From positions 1-31,422 of the forward strand of contig JBDNCP010000045.1 of the NCBI GenBank assembly GCA_046719575.1: a stretch of DNA of 31,422 nucleotides. Direction: 5' to 3'. Below are positions 8,511 to 17,044 of this stretch, in pieces; within the stretch, counting starts at the first letter, position 1, and every line of letters begins with the position of its first letter. Made by a program: the position numbers and the translations under genes. The stretch is from Thermoleptolyngbya sp046719575 (GTDB lineage Bacteria; Cyanobacteriota; Cyanobacteriia; Elainellales; Elainellaceae). The notes below the pieces were generated by a model, which did no database searches, was not told the DNA's origin, and was given only the letters and a program-made list of their open reading frames with translations.

Positions 8511-9368
8511 TCAAAGCCGCAGGACGATTTGACGGGCGATCGCCCATTGCAGCATCCGCCTTGGAGCGCTGGCTTTGCGGAGTACCTTGGGTCGGAGGAA
8601 GCGCCCCAGCAGCAGTCGCCCAATCCCTTTCAGACGGGCTTTGAGGCGAATCCAGGCATAGCGCGATCGCCAGAGGGGCCCGGTTCTGGCATAAAGCGGG
8701 CGAAAGGCCAGGGGGCCGGCTAGCACGTCAGCGCGGTGGATGCCGCTAATCCCATGCTGGCGATGCTCTGGGTTGGGGATGCCCCCGTGTTCGCCGTAGT
8801 TGCGAAAGCTGATGTAGTTTTTGAAGCCGTGCGATCGCAGATATTTATCCACTTCGGAGTCGAAATTAAAGTAGCCCGTGCCGTGCTGCTCATGCACCCA
8901 GTCGGCTAGGCCGCAGAGGCAGCGGGCAGCGGCCGGCGTGACCACGTAGGCCACCAGCGAGGTAGAAAATCCCTCTGCAAAGCCGTCTGGACTGAGGCTG
9001 TAGAGTTGCGCCGCGCAGGTATAGAGCCAGCAGAGTCCGGTGGTGGGCTGAGTCAAGTCCATCGGCAGCGGCAGAGATGACATCCCGACCACGGGCACAA
9101 AATCCGCTTCGACGATGAGGGTTGGCTGGGGTTCTGCTGCTGCCCGCACCCATGCCCGACGGTGGTTCATCATGCAGCAATAGATGGCGGCGTGGGAACG
9201 GGGGTCGGGCGATCGCTCATTGCGAAATAGCTCTACTTGCCAGCCTTCCTCTGCCAAGGCCCGCTCTAGCGGCTCGGTCTTTTCGCGATAGGCAATAATA
9301 AAAGCCTGCTGAATCCTGTCTTTGAGCAGGAGCGGCCGAGTCGCTGGGCTGGCAACATTACGAGTCAT
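8511..9368 (-). CDS. glycosyltransferase family 25-like protein
   Basis: The product is 285 residues. The opening strand QAFIIAYREKTEPLERAL resembles the 'xxxINLxxRxDR' start of GT25 (LPS/collagen-type) enzymes. SHAAIYCCMMNHRRAW and LIVEADFVPV (85-94) correspond to the family's 'GCxxSHxxxW' and 'ILEDD' segments, but the DxD-type acid pair is here EAD, a divergence from the classic motif. The C-terminal 60 residues are strongly basic. The probable role is adding a sugar to a cell-surface glycan. The ATG at 9368 is used; a TTG at 9374 has better Shine-Dalgarno spacing (GAGG 8 bp upstream) and a TTG at 9401 would add 11 residues. The gene is convergent with the response regulator (96 bp gap). 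Four 12-bp tandem units lie just upstream. Confidence 0.65.
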   Translation of the reverse strand: MTRNVASPATRPLLLKDRIQQAFIIAYREKTEPLERALAEEGWQVELFRNERSPDPRSHAAIYCCMMNHRRAWVRAAAEPQPTLIVEADFVPVVGMSSLPLPMDLTQPTTGLCWLYTCAAQLYSLSPDGFAEGFSTSLVAYVVTPAAARCLCGLADWVHEQHGTGYFNFDSEVDKYLRSHGFKNYISFRNYGEHGGIPNPEHRQHGISGIHRADVLAGPLAFRPLYARTGPLWRSRYAWIRLKARLKGIGRLLLGRFLRPKVLRKASAPRRMLQWAIARQIVLRL

Positions 9369-9402
9369 GGTCAAAACTATGCCCTCAGGTCGGGATAGCA
9401 AT

Positions 9403-9450
9403 CTTGAATGGGAACTTGAATGGGAACTTGAATAGGAACTTGAATAGGAA
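9403..9450. repeat. 12-bp tandem repeat, four units
   Basis: CTTGAATGGGAA twice, then CTTGAATAGGAA twice, immediately upstream of the glycosyltransferase start on the minus strand. The shared change in units 3 and 4 indicates stepwise duplication (a 24-bp unit or repeated slippage). Confidence 0.9.
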
Positions 9451-9542
9451 AATGTAGACGCGGCTCCTAAGAAGCGAATCGGGGGTTAGACTTGCCCCAA
9501 GAAAATTAGACATACCCCAAAGAAAATGGATGCTGCAACCAT

Positions 9543-9566
9543 GACGCGACATGGGACGCGACATGG
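9543..9566. repeat. 12-bp perfect tandem duplication
   Basis: GACGCGACATGG twice head to tail, about 70 bp ahead of glcE. A looser duplicated motif (TTAGAC, two to three bases, then CCCCA and an A-rich run) lies just before it at about 9486-9526. Confidence 0.8.
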
Positions 9567-9635
9567 GAGGATGGTCAGCGGGTCGATTGCACGACCTGAG
9601 CGTGAAGCATTTTCTGGATCGGGTATCTGGATCTT

Positions 9636-10946
9636 ATGAGCAAATTTGTCCCTAGTCTCCAATCTTTGGTCAGCGCTGAGCAACTCTCCGGTTGGGAAAC
9701 GGTCGCCCCACCGCTAAAGGCGCAACTATCGTGGGCGATCGCCCCTGGGTTTACGCCAGAGTGCATCGTGCAGCCAGATACCCCTGCCCAGCTTGCTGCC
9801 GTGATGAAGGAATTGCATAGGCAGAAGGGGCGATCGCTCCCCTTTGGCGCAGGCACCAAGCTGCACTGGGGCGGCATATCAGACAGCATACAGGTCGGCA
9901 TCAGCACGATCCGGATGAACCAGCTGATTGACCATGCAGCCGGGGATCTGACCGTCACCGCCCAGGCCGGAATGCGGCTAGCCGACTTGCAGGCGCACCT
10001 GGCTCAGCAAAACCAGTTTTTGCCCCTCAACCCCTCCTACCGCAACGCAGCCACCCTCGGCGGCATCATTGCCACCGCTGACAGCGGCTCCCTGCGCCAT
10101 CGCTATGGCAGCGTGCGGGATTTGCTGATTGGCATCACCGTTGTGCGGGCAGATGGCGAAATAGCCAAGGCTGGGGGGCGTGTGGTGAAAAACGTGGCAG
10201 GCTACGACCTGATGAAGCTGTTTACGGGTTCTTGGGGCACGCTGGGCATCCTCACCGAAGTCACCTTTCGCGTCTATCCCTTGCCCGAAGCCTCGAAAAC
10301 GCTGGTGTTGAATGGGGAACCAGAGGCGATCGCCCGCGTTGCCCAGGCAATTCTCTCGTCTGCGCTCACTCCGGTTGCAGTGGAACTAGTCGCTCCTGCC
10401 GCCATGCAGCACCTTGACCACACTGGACTGGGGCTGGTAGTGCAGTTTCAGGGACTCGCTGTTTCGCTGGAGGCGCAGGCCGCAGATTTGCGGCAGTTTG
10501 CCCAGGCGGCCAATCTTTCTGAGGCAACCTATGCCGACACCGCCGAAGCAGAGCTGTGGAAACAATTGCAAGACCTGTGGGAGGCGATCGCCCCACCCCC
10601 TCCCCTGACCTGCAAAATCGGCCTCTTGCCCAACCAGGCCGCCGCGACCCTGGCAAAAATCGCGGATCAGTTCCCCTCGTTGACCTACGGCACAATTCAT
10701 GCTGGCAGCGGCTTGGGGCTACTCCGGTTTGCCGACCCGCCCAGCCCCAGCCACCTGCTCGACCTGCGCCGCCTCTGCGAAGCCCAAGGTGGCTTTCTCT
10801 CCCTACTCGCTGCTCCAATAGATCTGAAACAGCAAATCGACGTATGGGGCTATCCGGGCAATGCCCTTGGGCTGATGCGCGGCATCAAGCAACAGTTTGA
10901 CCCAGAGAAGTTACTGAGTCCGGGGCGATTTGTCGGCGGTATTTAG
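9636..10946 (+). CDS. glcE: FAD-binding glycolate oxidase subunit GlcE-like
   Basis: The product is 436 residues. An N-terminal PCMH-type FAD-binding domain shows IVQPDTPAQLAAVM, LPFGAGTKLHWGG, VTAQAGMRLADLQ, LPLNPSYRNAATLGGIIATADSG and GGRVVKNVAGYDLMKLFTGSWGTLGILTEVTFRVYP read as consecutive parts; these are characteristic of GlcE. The C-terminal cap ends in DPEKLLSPGRFVGGI, as in the FAD-linked oxidase superfamily. Together with GlcD and GlcF it would oxidise glycolate from photorespiration; no glcD or glcF is in this window, so it stands alone here. It is followed, before the convergent diguanylate cyclase gene, by a 79-bp hairpin repeat. A lactate dehydrogenase-like role is possible within the family but less likely. 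Confidence 0.9.
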   Translation: MSKFVPSLQSLVSAEQLSGWETVAPPLKAQLSWAIAPGFTPECIVQPDTPAQLAAVMKELHRQKGRSLPFGAGTKLHWGGISDSIQVGISTIRMNQLIDHAAGDLTVTAQAGMRLADLQAHLAQQNQFLPLNPSYRNAATLGGIIATADSGSLRHRYGSVRDLLIGITVVRADGEIAKAGGRVVKNVAGYDLMKLFTGSWGTLGILTEVTFRVYPLPEASKTLVLNGEPEAIARVAQAILSSALTPVAVELVAPAAMQHLDHTGLGLVVQFQGLAVSLEAQAADLRQFAQAANLSEATYADTAEAELWKQLQDLWEAIAPPPPLTCKIGLLPNQAAATLAKIADQFPSLTYGTIHAGSGLGLLRFADPPSPSHLLDLRRLCEAQGGFLSLLAAPIDLKQQIDVWGYPGNALGLMRGIKQQFDPEKLLSPGRFVGGI

Positions 10947-10972
10947 GCAGCGGAATTTGGGCAATTGTTGAC

Positions 10973-11051
10973 TAGACTTCTTGCGTGAATCGTGGCGCGG
11001 TACCGCCGCGCCACGATTCACGCCCTCAAAACAGCATTCATGCAAGAGGTT
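10973..11051. repeat. 79-bp hairpin repeat, copy A
   Basis: It matches copy B (27743-27821) along its length, differing in the stem-loop centre. Ends are imperfect inverted repeats: TCTTGCGTGAAT on the left, ATTCATGCAAGA on the right (12 pairs, one G-U). Inside is a perfect 16-bp stem, GTGAATCGTGGCGCGG (10985-11000), loop TACCG, complement to 11021. It sits between the convergent glcE and diguanylate cyclase genes and may separate their transcripts. It is non-coding and MITE-like. Confidence 0.85.
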
Positions 11052-11055
11052 GACT

Positions 11056-13263
11056 CTATGACGCTCGCTTCTCAACCTCTACAGGCAGCGCATATTGCCG
11101 CTTGCCTGCTTGCTTGGCCTGATACATCGCCAGGTCTGCCTGCTTGAGCAGGGTTTCGGGGTCGTCGCCGTGGGTGGGGTAGAGGCTGATGCCGATGCTA
11201 GTGGTGACGGGGATTGACTCACCCTCTAGTGCGAAGTTCTGGGAGAGGGTGTCGAGAATCTTTTCGGCAACGCGGGTCACGTCTTGCACATGGGGAATAG
11301 CCGGCAGCAGCACTACAAACTCGTCGCCGCCAAACCGGGCTACGGTGTCGCTATTTCGCAGGCAGCGCGAGAGGCGCTGAGCCACTGCTTTGAGCAGCAG
11401 ATTGCCCATTGCATGTCCGTAGGTATCGTTGATGTGTTTGAAGCCGTCTAGGTCTAGGAACAGGACTGCTACAAGCTGGTCGTGTTCCTGGGCCCAGAGG
11501 AGGGATTGCAAGAGGCGATCGCACAATAGCTGGCGGTTGGGTAGGCCCGTCAGGCTGTCGTGGTAGGCCAGGTGTTGTAGGTGGTGTTGCACTTGCTTTA
11601 GCTCGGCGTTGGAGCGAACGAGTTCGGCAGCAGTGCGGCGCAGTTCTTCTTCCATCTGCTTGCGCTGGGTGATGTCGCGGATCACGCCCACCAGGAAGGT
11701 ATTGCCCGCCGCATCTTTGTGGAGCGATCGCTTGGTGGCTGTTAAATAGTGCGCTCCGTCCGCGCTGGTAAATTCTTCCTCGCTCTCGCTGTCTATGCCT
11801 GTTTCAAATACCCGCTCGTCGTGCTTCCGCAGGAAGTTGGCCTGGTGGGGCGGGAAAATGTCGTGGTCGGTTTTGTCGAGCAGCGTCTCCAGCGGATAGC
11901 CCACAAAGCGGCAGAAGGCTTCGTTCAGCACGATCCACCGACCCTGCCGATCTTTGACAAACACTGGATCGGGAATGGTGTGAATGACGGAACCGAGAAA
12001 CTCTTTGGATTTTTTGAGTTCCTCTTTGAGGTAGGCAATGTAGCTGGTGATGACGCTGCTAGACCCGACCAGCGCCAGCAGGGGCGGCACGAGCGGAATC
12101 CACCAGCCCTGAAGAAAGGCGAGGTAGCAGCTACCCAACAGCAGTCCGCTGGCTCCCAAAATAGAAAGCGCTAGCCTTGCTGGGTGGCGAAATCGCCAGC
12201 TTACCACTGCCCCCACCAGCGACCAGCCCAAGATCCAGATCCATTCCATTGGGGAGATCCAGACTTGGAGGGGCGATCGCCCCTTAAGCGCCGCATCCAG
12301 CAATTGGCTAATAAAGTTGGCATGGAGTTCCACTCCGGGAATACGCTGTAGGGTGCCGTTGACTTCCCGGCTGTAGGAGTTGAAAAAGAAATCATTCAGG
12401 CTTTCGGCCGTGGAGCCAATTAACACAATGCGACCGCGCATCAGCGCCGGATCAACCTCGCCATTTAGCACTTCCGTCAGCGACACTGTGCGATAGCGAG
12501 AACTGCGCGTGTTCGCCAAAATTTGATAGCCGCCGTCGTCTGCCCGCACATAGCCGCCGTCATTGCGGCCCAGCCGCCGCAGCACCGATCGCCCCAGCTT
12601 CACCTCAGCGGGATTGTCAGGTGCGGGTTGGGTGTTGATGCCCCAGTCTTGTAGATACAGCAGCGCCAGCTTTAGCGCAAAACTGCGGCGCAGTTCACCA
12701 TTTACGCCCCAATACAAAATGACTCGCCGCACCCGATTGTCGCTATCAGCTACGACGTTGTTAAACCCGACTTGCCCGGCTTGCTTCAGCAGCTTGGGCG
12801 GCTCTACGCCTGGACTCATCGAGTCGGCGATTTTCTCAATGCCGATCAGATTCGGCGTGGTGCGAAACACTTCCTTGAGCGCGTCGCCGCCCTCGCCGAC
12901 CGAAAATTCGCGGTAAATATCCAGCCCAATGGCGCGGGGCTGGTAAGAGTTGATTCTTTGGAGCAAATCCGCCATCACCCGGTCAGAAATGGGCCAGTCC
13001 CGCAGGTTTTGGATGTCAATGTCGTTGATGCCGACGATGACAATGCGCTCATCCACAGGATCAGCCGGACGCAGGCGAAACGCCCGATCCAGCGCCGCCA
13101 GTTCTAAAAATTGCAGCCCACCCAGCCAGCGTAGCCCCAACACGCCGCCTGCCACGGCGATCGCCGTCAGCCAGATACGCCGCTCTCGCCAGAGCCGATG
13201 GCTGCCCTGCTGGAGGTTAGACCACGATTTTGATTGCAGACGATTTGCTTGGCGCAGCAACAT
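11056..13263 (-). CDS. CHASE2-PAS-GGDEF diguanylate cyclase
   Basis: The product is 735 residues. A membrane segment near 30-55 is followed by an extracytoplasmic CHASE2 sensor (about 60-340, with FRLRPADPVDERIVIVGI near its start), then three hydrophobic segments (about 340-410) that return the chain to the cytoplasm. A PAS domain follows (IPDPVFVKDRQGRWIVLNEAFCRFVGY), then a short coiled linker and a GGDEF domain with DSLTGLPNR and RFGGDEF (G645-F649). The active-site signature is intact, and an RxxD inhibitory site (R636-D639) lies five residues before it, so it should make c-di-GMP and be product-inhibited. No EAL domain is present. The gene ends 5 bp from the 79-bp repeat that separates it from glcE. 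Confidence 0.93.
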   Translation of the reverse strand: MLLRQANRLQSKSWSNLQQGSHRLWRERRIWLTAIAVAGGVLGLRWLGGLQFLELAALDRAFRLRPADPVDERIVIVGINDIDIQNLRDWPISDRVMADLLQRINSYQPRAIGLDIYREFSVGEGGDALKEVFRTTPNLIGIEKIADSMSPGVEPPKLLKQAGQVGFNNVVADSDNRVRRVILYWGVNGELRRSFALKLALLYLQDWGINTQPAPDNPAEVKLGRSVLRRLGRNDGGYVRADDGGYQILANTRSSRYRTVSLTEVLNGEVDPALMRGRIVLIGSTAESLNDFFFNSYSREVNGTLQRIPGVELHANFISQLLDAALKGRSPLQVWISPMEWIWILGWSLVGAVVSWRFRHPARLALSILGASGLLLGSCYLAFLQGWWIPLVPPLLALVGSSSVITSYIAYLKEELKKSKEFLGSVIHTIPDPVFVKDRQGRWIVLNEAFCRFVGYPLETLLDKTDHDIFPPHQANFLRKHDERVFETGIDSESEEEFTSADGAHYLTATKRSLHKDAAGNTFLVGVIRDITQRKQMEEELRRTAAELVRSNAELKQVQHHLQHLAYHDSLTGLPNRQLLCDRLLQSLLWAQEHDQLVAVLFLDLDGFKHINDTYGHAMGNLLLKAVAQRLSRCLRNSDTVARFGGDEFVVLLPAIPHVQDVTRVAEKILDTLSQNFALEGESIPVTTSIGISLYPTHGDDPETLLKQADLAMYQAKQAGKRQYALPVEVEKRAS

Positions 13264-13907
13264 TACAGGTAGAGGGGCAAGTTAAAAGGGTCAAGACAAA
13301 GGGGCAAGACATTTAGAGGGGAAAAGCGGGCAAAGGAGCGGGCGAACTGCAAAGATGCACCATTCCAGACCTTAAAGTGCCCTGCGATCCCCTAGAAATC
13401 GCCAGCGGTTTAGTGAAAAATTTGCCAGCATTCGCAGGAAAATGTGAAGCATCCATGAAGGGCGATCGCCCCCTTGACAAACAAGCAGCGATATCCAGCA
13501 GCATGAAGCGATCTCATCGCTGATTTCCCGCGTTAATCTAAGCAATAGACTGGAGGAGCCAGATGATAGTCGGGGTCAGGGCGTGGAAACCACTGACGCT
13601 GCCCGCTGTTCATCTGGGCTGCTCCCATTTGCCGACCTCCGTATCCATACATACCGAACCAGTCCTCCGGATCGCGCTTCAGGGCTGCGATCGCCCGTCT
13701 TGTTGGCAAATGACTGAGGTCAGCAGCGCATTGGCAGCAGGGTGGCAAAATGAGTGCAAAGTGTGCGATCGCCAGCGCGGTTTCTCCCTTCGTCGCCGCC
13801 CCCTTATGCCAGCCTGAGGATCTATCTCAAATTGCCTCCCTTCTCCCTTCTTGCCCAGTCCTGATTCCCTCATCCCTCATATACATTGCATTTTCTAGGT
13901 TGATTGC
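13264..13907. other. 644-bp spacer between divergent diguanylate cyclase and aminopeptidase genes
   Basis: This stretch contains HIP1 sites, one possible small minus-strand gene (13533-13748, listed separately) and no hairpin or promoter I can defend. Other short frames overlap that candidate and look like its shadows. Confidence 0.5.
13533..13748 (-). CDS. possible small hypothetical protein, Gly/Pro/aromatic-rich C-terminus
   Basis: The candidate is up to 71 residues and is not recognised. The C-terminal two thirds reads like coding sequence: RRAIAALKRDPEDWFGMYGYG, then Gln/Gly-rich residues and a tail with WFPRPDPDYHLAPP, with GC-rich third positions such as CTG AAG CGC GAT CCG GAG GAC. 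The weakness is the start: only TTG codons are available (13748, or 14 codons later), the cysteine-rich first 12 residues look non-coding, and no ribosome site is visible. The frame stays open upstream to about 13830 without an ATG. It could be a real small gene with an unusual start, the remnant of a longer gene, or chance. Confidence 0.28.
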   Translation of the reverse strand: MPPCCQCAADLSHLPTRRAIAALKRDPEDWFGMYGYGGRQMGAAQMNSGQRQWFPRPDPDYHLAPPVYCLD

Positions 13908-16565
13908 ATGTCTCAGTCCTCTCGCCACACGATCCATCAGTCTGTCTACGCCGCCGCTCTGGATAATAATGGCTATCGCTCCTTCGAGTTACCCGGTGCC
14001 CGCCCCCACTACAACCCCGATCGCCCTGGTCAGGTCGAGCATATTGCCCTAGACCTCGACCTCGACCTCGCCCACCAAAGCTACAGCGGCACCTGCGCCA
14101 TCCGGCTCAACCCGGTGCGAAACGGTATTGATCGACTCACTCTGGATGCCGTCAAGCTAGACATTCATTCGGTCAAAGCGGGGAAGCACAAGCTGCACTT
14201 TGACTACGACGGCGAACAACTCCAGGTTTACCTCAAAGACCCCACCCGCTCTGGCAAGCCCATCACGCTAGAAATCGCCTACAGCAACGACCACCCCCAG
14301 CGCGGACTTTACTTCATCGCCCCCGACAAGCACTATCCCCACAAGCCTGTACAGGTGTGGACGCAGGGCGAAGATGAAGATTCGCGCTTCTGGTTTCCCT
14401 GTTTCGACTATCCCGGCCAGCTCGCCACCAGCGAAATCCGTGTGCGCGTGCCGCGACATCTGCTCGCCATTTCCAACGGCGAACTACTGGAGACCATCGA
14501 AGATGGAGACAGCAAAATTTACCACTGGTTTCAAAAAGAGGTGCATCCCACCTACCTAATGACGCTGGCGGTGGGCGACTTTGCTGAACTGCGCGACGAG
14601 TGGCACGGCAAACCCGTCACCTATTACGTCGAAAAGGGGCGCGAAGACGATGCCCGCCGCAGCATGGGCAAAACGCCCCAAATGATTGAGTTTTTTAGCC
14701 AGACCTTCGGCTATGTCTATCCCTTTCCTAAGTACGCCCAGGTTTGCGTCGATGACTTTATCTTTGGCGGCATGGAAAACACCTCCACCACGCTGCTCAC
14801 CGATCGCTGCCTGATCGACGAACGCGCCGCCCTAGACAACCGCAGCACCGAGGCGCTGGTAGCCCACGAACTGGCGCACCAATGGTTTGGCGATTTGGTG
14901 GTGATCAAGCACTGGAGCCACGCTTGGATCAAAGAGGGCATGGCTTCTTATTCTGAGGTGCTGTGGACAGAGCATGAATACACCGCTGACGATGCTGCCT
15001 ATTATCGGCTGAATGAAGCCCGCAGCTACATTTCCGAAGACAGCAGTCGCTATCGTCGCCCCATCGTCACCCATGTTTACCGCGAGGCGATTGAACTGTA
15101 CGATCGCCATTTGTATGAAAAAGGCTCCTGTGTCTATCACATGATTCGTCGGGAGTTGGGCGATGAGGGATTTTTCGACGCGATTCGCACCTTTGTCAAC
15201 GACAATGCCCACAAGACGGTGGAAACCGTTGACCTGCTGCGGGCAATCGAAAAGGCAACCGGGCGCAATTTGCAATTTTTGTTTGATCAATATGTCTATC
15301 GCGGCGGGCATCCCGACTATAAGGTGTCCTATAGCTGGGATGGGGACAGCAAGCTGGCGAAGGTGACGGTGGTGCAAACCCAAGCGACCGAGGGCGACAC
15401 CGATCTCAAAAGCGACCTATTTGACCTGAAAATTCCTATCGGTTTTGGCTATGTCGAAGATGAGGGCAAAGGCAAGGACAAGACCACAAAGCTTGCTGCA
15501 ACGCTGAAAACCTTTACAGTGCGGATTCATGAGCGGGAGCAGTCTTTCTATTTTCCGCTAGACGAAAAACCGCAGTTCGTCAGCTTTGATGTTGGTAACC
15601 ATATTTTGAAAGAGGTGACGCTGGACTATGGCGTGGCCGAGTTAAAAGCGCAGTTGAAACATGATCCTGACCCGGTTTCTCGGATCTACGCGGCGATCGC
15701 CCTTGCCAAAAAAGGCAACCTGGAGGCTGTCAAGGCGTTGGGCCATGCCCTGGCACACGATCCGTTTTGGGGCGTGCGGGCTGAGGTGGCAGAAGAACTC
15801 GCCTCGATCAAGCTAGATCAGGCGCTAGAGGCGCTGCTAGACGGGCTGAAAGATGCGGATGCGCGGGTGCGGCGATCGGTCATTGAGGCGCTGGCGCAGA
15901 TTAAAACCCAGGAGAGCTATAAGGCGATCAAGGCAGTGGCCGAAAAGGGCGACCCTAGCTACTACGTGGAGGCGGCAGCGCTGCGATCGCTCGGCACGGT
16001 GGCCGCCAGCCCGCTCAACGGCAAGTCCAAAGACGAAAAAGTCATCAAGCTGTTTCGAGAGGTGCTGGAAACCCGCGCCGGATGGAATGAAACCGTCCGC
16101 AGTGGGGCGATCGGTGGCTTGAGCAAGCTAAAGGATTCGGCAGCGGCGCTGGAGCTAATTTTGGAATACACAGCGATGGGTACGCCCCAACCGCTGCGGC
16201 TGGCGGCGATTCGGGCGCTAGGGCCGGTGTCCCTGGGGCAAGAAAAGCCCCAGGTCGAGCGCATTCTCGATCGCCTGCGGGAGCTATCTGACGAGTCGTT
16301 TTTCCTGACCCAAGTCGCCGTGGTGATGGCACTGGGGCAAATGCAAATCACCCGCGCTGCTACGGTGCTGCAATCGCTGGCAGACCGCACTCCGGATGGA
16401 CGAGTGCGCCGCATTGCCGAAGAAGCTGTGCAGCGGGTGATGAAAAATGCAGGTCAAGATCAGGCTGTAAAGAAACTTCAACAAGAGATAGACCAGCTCA
16501 AAAAAGACAACCAGGCGCTCAAGAGCCGTCTGGAAAATCTAGAGGCAAAATCTGCAAAGGCATGA
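13908..16565 (+). CDS. pepN: M1-family zinc aminopeptidase with HEAT-repeat C-terminus
   Basis: The product is 885 residues. An N-terminal beta domain (about 30-210) precedes a gluzincin catalytic domain. It has the exopeptidase motif GGMEN (287-291) and HELAHQWFGD with H320, E321 and H324; the third ligand is E343 in WIKEGMASY. It should remove N-terminal residues from peptides in the cytoplasm; no signal peptide is seen. Residues about 575-840 are helical repeats of HEAT/PBS-lyase type (for example DPVSRIYAAIALAKKGNLEAV and DADARVRRSVIEALAQIK). The last 30 residues form a coiled coil rich in K, Q, L and E. The HEAT region replaces the ERAP-type C-terminal domain of E. coli PepN, so the symbol denotes family only. 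The stop codon begins a 10-bp TGATCAAAAA tandem array. Confidence 0.92.
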   Translation: MSQSSRHTIHQSVYAAALDNNGYRSFELPGARPHYNPDRPGQVEHIALDLDLDLAHQSYSGTCAIRLNPVRNGIDRLTLDAVKLDIHSVKAGKHKLHFDYDGEQLQVYLKDPTRSGKPITLEIAYSNDHPQRGLYFIAPDKHYPHKPVQVWTQGEDEDSRFWFPCFDYPGQLATSEIRVRVPRHLLAISNGELLETIEDGDSKIYHWFQKEVHPTYLMTLAVGDFAELRDEWHGKPVTYYVEKGREDDARRSMGKTPQMIEFFSQTFGYVYPFPKYAQVCVDDFIFGGMENTSTTLLTDRCLIDERAALDNRSTEALVAHELAHQWFGDLVVIKHWSHAWIKEGMASYSEVLWTEHEYTADDAAYYRLNEARSYISEDSSRYRRPIVTHVYREAIELYDRHLYEKGSCVYHMIRRELGDEGFFDAIRTFVNDNAHKTVETVDLLRAIEKATGRNLQFLFDQYVYRGGHPDYKVSYSWDGDSKLAKVTVVQTQATEGDTDLKSDLFDLKIPIGFGYVEDEGKGKDKTTKLAATLKTFTVRIHEREQSFYFPLDEKPQFVSFDVGNHILKEVTLDYGVAELKAQLKHDPDPVSRIYAAIALAKKGNLEAVKALGHALAHDPFWGVRAEVAEELASIKLDQALEALLDGLKDADARVRRSVIEALAQIKTQESYKAIKAVAEKGDPSYYVEAAALRSLGTVAASPLNGKSKDEKVIKLFREVLETRAGWNETVRSGAIGGLSKLKDSAAALELILEYTAMGTPQPLRLAAIRALGPVSLGQEKPQVERILDRLRELSDESFFLTQVAVVMALGQMQITRAATVLQSLADRTPDGRVRRIAEEAVQRVMKNAGQDQAVKKLQQEIDQLKKDNQALKSRLENLEAKSAKA

Positions 16566-16598
16566 TCAAATGATCAAAAATGATCAAAAATGATCAAG
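16563..16598. repeat. TGATCAAAAA tandem repeat overlapping the aminopeptidase stop codon
   Basis: TGATCAAA, then TGATCAAAAA twice, then TGATCAAG. The first TGA is the stop codon of the aminopeptidase gene, so every unit repeats a stop in one of the frames. BclI-like TGATCA palindromes recur every 8-10 bp. Confidence 0.85.
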
Positions 16599-16686
16599 CA
16601 TTATCTCGGTTTTCACCCTGAAGCCATTGTTCGAGACCTTAAAAATATGGGGTTTTCCCCTGCTTCCACCTGCAAAATTGGCTGCC

Positions 16687-16692
16687 TATAAT
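16687..16692 (+). promoter_or_regulatory. -10 element TATAAT of the small-protein gene
   Basis: A perfect consensus TATAAT lies 55 bp ahead of the 48-codon gene. The hexamer at the -35 position with a 17-bp spacer, TTCCAC, is a poor match, so an activator or extended context may be needed. A short palindrome GGGGTTTTCCCC lies just upstream (16649-16660). Confidence 0.5.
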
Positions 16693-16747
16693 GACGTTCA
16701 TCTAGGTTTAAAGTCCCGCCTAAATAAGCCTTCTGGGGTGCATCGCT

Positions 16748-16894
16748 ATGGAGAACCAGAATCCGCCGTTTTCACAGTCCGCTACACTGATTGAGCCGTC
16801 GGGCGATCGCCCAAAAAGCCTGAAAGCCAATCCGTTTACAACCTACCGCGATCCCCAAACTGGCCGCTGGATCGTCGTTAAGCCTGCTGGATAA
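16748..16894 (+). CDS. 48-residue small protein with conserved-looking NPFTTYRDPQTGRW motif
   Basis: The ATG at 16748 opens a 48-codon frame ending with TAA at 16892-16894. The N-terminal half is low-complexity and variable-looking (ENQNPPFSQS and on). The C-terminal half, KANPFTTYRDPQTGRWIVVKP, has the mix of aromatic, charged and turn residues of a small folded unit, and I recall similar short hypothetical proteins in other cyanobacteria. No function is known to me. A TATAAT box upstream and a strong hairpin downstream (16962-16994) make it a self-contained transcription unit. It has no membrane segment or signal peptide. Confidence 0.75.
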   Translation: MENQNPPFSQSATLIEPSGDRPKSLKANPFTTYRDPQTGRWIVVKPAG

Positions 16895-16961
16895 AGCGCT
16901 CAAGGTTTTTGGGCAGTGATTGGGGGCTGAGTGCTGCTGCTCGGTTCCTGGGGTTCACTAG

Positions 16962-16994
16962 AAAGGGGCGAAGTTTATAAGCTCCGCCCCTTTT
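16962..16994. terminator. bidirectional stem-loop terminator
   Basis: AAAGGGGCG pairs with CGCCCCTTT, with an inner AAGCT/AGTTT stem and one A/C mismatch. The plus-strand copy ends in TTTT. It lies between the convergent small-protein gene and rnj and probably ends both transcripts. Confidence 0.8.
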
Positions 16995-17044
16995 CGTTCG
17001 TTTGCCTTTATCTGGCCTTTAAGCCTGCTTAAGTCGCTTGTTGT

